Source: Sanguinoderma infundibulare
Taxonomy: Eukaryota > Basidiomycota > Agaricomycetes > Polyporales > Polyporaceae
Assembly: GCA_032821775.1 (NCBI GenBank)
Contig: JAVLRN010000006.1
Span: 248,001 to 312,000, forward strand
Direction of reading: 5' to 3'
DNA length: 64,000 nucleotides
A model generated the notes under the pieces. It saw only the letters and a list, made by a program, of their open reading frames with translations. It did not search any database and was not told the origin of the DNA. The position numbers and the translations under genes are program-made. Positions 61,511 through 64,000 of this stretch are shown here, in pieces; the first letter of the stretch is position 1, and each line of letters begins with the position of its first letter.

Positions 61511-62208
61511 GATGGGGCTAGTATTTCCGGAGGCTGTGCTCGCGGCTACTCCGGCGATTGCCGCTGGCGATCTGCGCCAGCGATGCACGTCGTTCGTTAC
61601 CCATCCTGGTGATAAGTTTGCTTATTCCAGATGTCCAGGAGTCAGATACGCTCTGTTGGTTCTGGACGCAGATCCTTCTTCAAGCTCATCGCAAGGAGGC
61701 TGTCTTACGGTCTAGCGCTAGTCGATCACAGCCGCATACCATTGTTTCTCTCCTTGTTCCAAGATATCATCATCGCCATTGTTTATCGCCTCGCAACGTA
61801 CCTTCCGTGCCAGGCACGTCTCCAGAGGCTGCAGGAAGATGGACGAGGGTTCCTTGCACAGTCAGGGTCCCGCCCTCCTGTCGCGGCCATCCTCGGTCTG
61901 TAGATCTTGGCGAAGCCCTCAGAGCTTGAAATTTCAACATGGACGGCTGCGATGAGCGATACGCGGGTGCGGTTTTGTCCTCGTTTGACGGCAATGCGGT
62001 CCGCCTTGCCACGTTCAAGTAAAAGTCCTCTTTCACGACGACGATTCGGTGGTCCTTGCAGCATAAGTACCGTTTTGAGCTTCGGGTTACGCCGCTTGAA
62101 TGGAATGAATGTGTTAATACAGGTCTGACGGACTCCTACAATATTCACGCGATCAACAATTGGAATTGTGTCAAGTCGTGTAATCCCAGAGCAGGCGTGG
62201 ACTATATT
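61511..62208. other. Unique region between GH32 relic and F-box gene
   Basis: Short open frames occur on both strands and none is recognisable. The part nearest 62,208 matches, in reverse complement, the sequence just after the F-box fragment in each array unit, so it is the F-box gene's 3' flank. Confidence 0.5.
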
Positions 62209-63984
62209 CTATCGTCCTTTCCGAGCCTGCCGGCCCTTCGCCAGCCCCTTCCGGCCAGCGTCCTTCTCTCCTCGATTCGAACGCTTTGGCGCGACGAGCG
62301 AAGGCTCCGCTGCTCCGCGCGTGTCGTGCGCCTTCGTGTCGGTTCGAGGACCGCCCTCCACGAACACGACCTCGTGCGCCAACGCCCGAAAGCGTGGCGA
62401 GTAGATGCACGACAGGATCCATGCAAAGTCCGAACTCGGGGGCACGTCGCGAAAGCGATGTGGGGCCCCTCGCGCGCCTCCGAAATGCGAGCCGGTGCAC
62501 GTGATGCAGAGCTCCAAGCTGCGCAGTGGACAGCCGCCTGTGGCGAGGTGGCGCTTGAGGAGCTCCTCGAGCGCATTCAGCTCGCCGTGCAGGGCATCAA
62601 TGTCGTCGTGCGAGTCGTAATTTTCGTACGCGAGACACCCGTACGGCTCCGATGACACCCCGGACACACCTCGTAACAGGCCGAGGAAGACTTCGGCCAT
62701 CTGCAGCTTGAGGTCTCGGACCTTCCTGCCGAGCAGGTCACCGCCGAGTAGCTCGAGGCGGCGAAGGTTCGGGAATCCTTCAACGAACTGGCGGAAATCT
62801 GGGAAGAACAAATCCGAGTCTTCACGGCTGAGGTTGATCGCGAGCTTGGTGACGGTCGCAGACTGGTATCGGGCCAGGACGTGCGTCAGCTTCTGTCGGT
62901 CGTCGAAACGGTGATGGTAGACCCGGAGATGCGCCCCGCCACCGACAGAGCCGCCCAACTCGATCTCTTTCTCCTTTCCGCAGATAACCAACCAGAGGGA
63001 GTCGAAGGACAAAGGTGCGTATAGACCGATCAAGCCCTTGGGCAAAAATCGGTACACGTCCCATGGAACATGGTTGAGCTCAAGCGTGATGTTGGGAGGA
63101 AACGAGAGCCGTGTGAGGAACAGGGAAGAACGGCCGTCCTGTAGCGAGGTGGAGCCGAAGGCCAGATGGAGATAACGAAGGCTTGGGAGGTGTACCGCGC
63201 TACGAGGGTCGACGTCCGAGGCATCGACCATGTTTTCTCGATGGGACAAAATTTCCAGCGTTAGCGACTCCAGAGTAGGCGCACATTGCGCTAGCGCAGA
63301 GAAGAAGACATCTGCGCTCGCGGGCCTGTTGAGGACAATCTTCTTTAGTGACTTGACGGCGATTGCTGGGGTGAAAAGGTTTCCGGGAATGGTAAGTATT
63401 TGAAGGTTGGGAAGGTCTGAGTCGTCGCATGCAGGCAACTCCCAAGCTTCATTCAAACCATTGCAATGGATTTTCAAGCTTTCGAGATTTCGCAGATGAG
63501 AGCGAGCAGCCAATTCCATGAACGCCAGCATGTCTTCCTTGCCCCAAATGTCCACCCTGAAGTGAGACAGCCGCCAGAGGTGGGGTTCAAGAAGGGGCCC
63601 GAGAGTCTGCCACCGCACCCCCGCCATCTCGATCGTAAGTGGGTACGGGTTCGACAACTTGAGCAATGGTGGGACGCAGCGCTCGAGTCGGCCCGGTTGG
63701 GTATCCCATTGGGAGGAAAACGCCATCGAAACAGCGTCAGCCCACAGCTGCGGCGTTCTTCGTGCTATGTTGCGCCAATGTCGACAGATGTGGGTGAGGG
63801 CGACCAGCCGTCGCCAGCCGCACCATGCGGCACGAGCGAGAATCTCAACCACGAGCTCGGTAGGGAGGTGGTTGAACGCGGCGGCGGCATTGGCGGCGAA
63901 ACGAAGTGGGACGATGGTTGCATCGTATGTATTCTGGGTCGCGGAGTGAGCAGGGCAGAGTTTGAGCCTGTCATTGCGCTGCAA
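62209..63984 (-). CDS. F-box protein with degenerate leucine-rich region (5' end uncertain)
   Basis: A single open frame of about 590 codons runs almost to the window edge. The F-box lies at about residues 38-85 (LPTELVVEILARAAW, then LTHICRHWRNIARRTPQLWAD). F-boxes bind Skp1 and recruit substrates to SCF ubiquitin ligases. The rest shows irregular leucine-rich motifs such as LRNLESLKI, LPNLQILTI, LPSLRYLHL and FPNLRRLELLG, then a charged Lys/Arg/Gly-rich tail. This layout is common in Agaricomycetes, where such genes are numerous. No in-frame ATG precedes the F-box, and TTTGCAG near 63,985 could be a splice acceptor, so the first exon may be outside the window. Its C-terminus and 3' flank are duplicated in each array unit. 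Confidence 0.88.
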   Translation of the reverse strand: MQRNDRLKLCPAHSATQNTYDATIVPLRFAANAAAAFNHLPTELVVEILARAAWCGWRRLVALTHICRHWRNIARRTPQLWADAVSMAFSSQWDTQPGRLERCVPPLLKLSNPYPLTIEMAGVRWQTLGPLLEPHLWRLSHFRVDIWGKEDMLAFMELAARSHLRNLESLKIHCNGLNEAWELPACDDSDLPNLQILTIPGNLFTPAIAVKSLKKIVLNRPASADVFFSALAQCAPTLESLTLEILSHRENMVDASDVDPRSAVHLPSLRYLHLAFGSTSLQDGRSSLFLTRLSFPPNITLELNHVPWDVYRFLPKGLIGLYAPLSFDSLWLVICGKEKEIELGGSVGGGAHLRVYHHRFDDRQKLTHVLARYQSATVTKLAINLSREDSDLFFPDFRQFVEGFPNLRRLELLGGDLLGRKVRDLKLQMAEVFLGLLRGVSGVSSEPYGCLAYENYDSHDDIDALHGELNALEELLKRHLATGGCPLRSLELCITCTGSHFGGARGAPHRFRDVPPSSDFAWILSCIYSPRFRALAHEVVFVEGGPRTDTKAHDTRGAAEPSLVAPKRSNRGEKDAGRKGLAKGRQARKGR

Positions 63985-64000
63985 AGACGGGTCCTGAAAA

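Noticed and set aside
1..64000. CRISPR array, bacterial operon or phage region
   Set aside because: The repeats are far too long and carry GT-AG introns and eukaryotic genes. No prokaryotic signals are present.

Overview
The window looks like nuclear DNA of a filamentous basidiomycete, most likely an Agaricomycete. Genes are split by short GT-AG introns (mostly 46-80 bp), base composition is GC- and CpG-rich, and the recognisable genes are fungal: a eukaryotic acetyl-CoA carboxylase relic, a GH32 fructan/sucrose hydrolase and an F-box protein of the type expanded in Agaricomycetes. No operons, bacterial promoters or ribosome binding sites are present.

Layout. Positions 1-56,126 are one head-to-tail tandem array with a period of exactly 12,789 bp. 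Copies: A 1-12,789; B 12,790-25,578; C 25,579-38,367; D 38,368-51,156; E (partial) 51,157-56,126. The left end of the array is outside the window. From 56,127 to about 58,826 the sequence is still homologous to the unit but clearly diverged (transversions and indels). After 58,826 it is single-copy: a GH32 gene (59,523-61,349), a small broken duplicate of its 3' end (about 61,400-61,510), and an F-box gene (62,209-63,984) whose 5' end may lie beyond the window.

Inside each unit, left to right: (1) remnants of an unrecognised spliced gene; (2) a leucine-rich, F-box-family-like fragment; (3) a decayed biotin carboxylase domain of acetyl-CoA carboxylase with two in-frame stops and several frameshifts; (4) orphan exons; (5) on the minus strand, a six-exon gene for a 605-residue protein of unknown function, frameshifted in exon 1 in copies A-D but intact at the array's right edge; (6) a fragment of the GH32 gene; (7) about 2 kb of unrecognised degenerate sequence; (8) an F-box C-terminal fragment; (9) an open two-exon gene for a 212-residue unknown protein. 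The unit therefore carries, in decayed and rearranged form, pieces of the same neighbours (605-residue gene, GH32, F-box) that stand intact to the right. The simplest reading is an old segmental duplication that decayed and was later amplified in tandem.

Main observation. The copies have no length differences, and I found 42 variable sites by eye. All are C-to-T or G-to-A, and 39 of them are at CpG, while homopolymers and microsatellites are invariant. This is the footprint expected of cytosine methylation plus deamination (or a RIP-like process) on a young repeat array. The array's right edge falls inside the 605-residue gene, so the only intact version is a chimera of array-type 3' end and single-copy-type 5' end.
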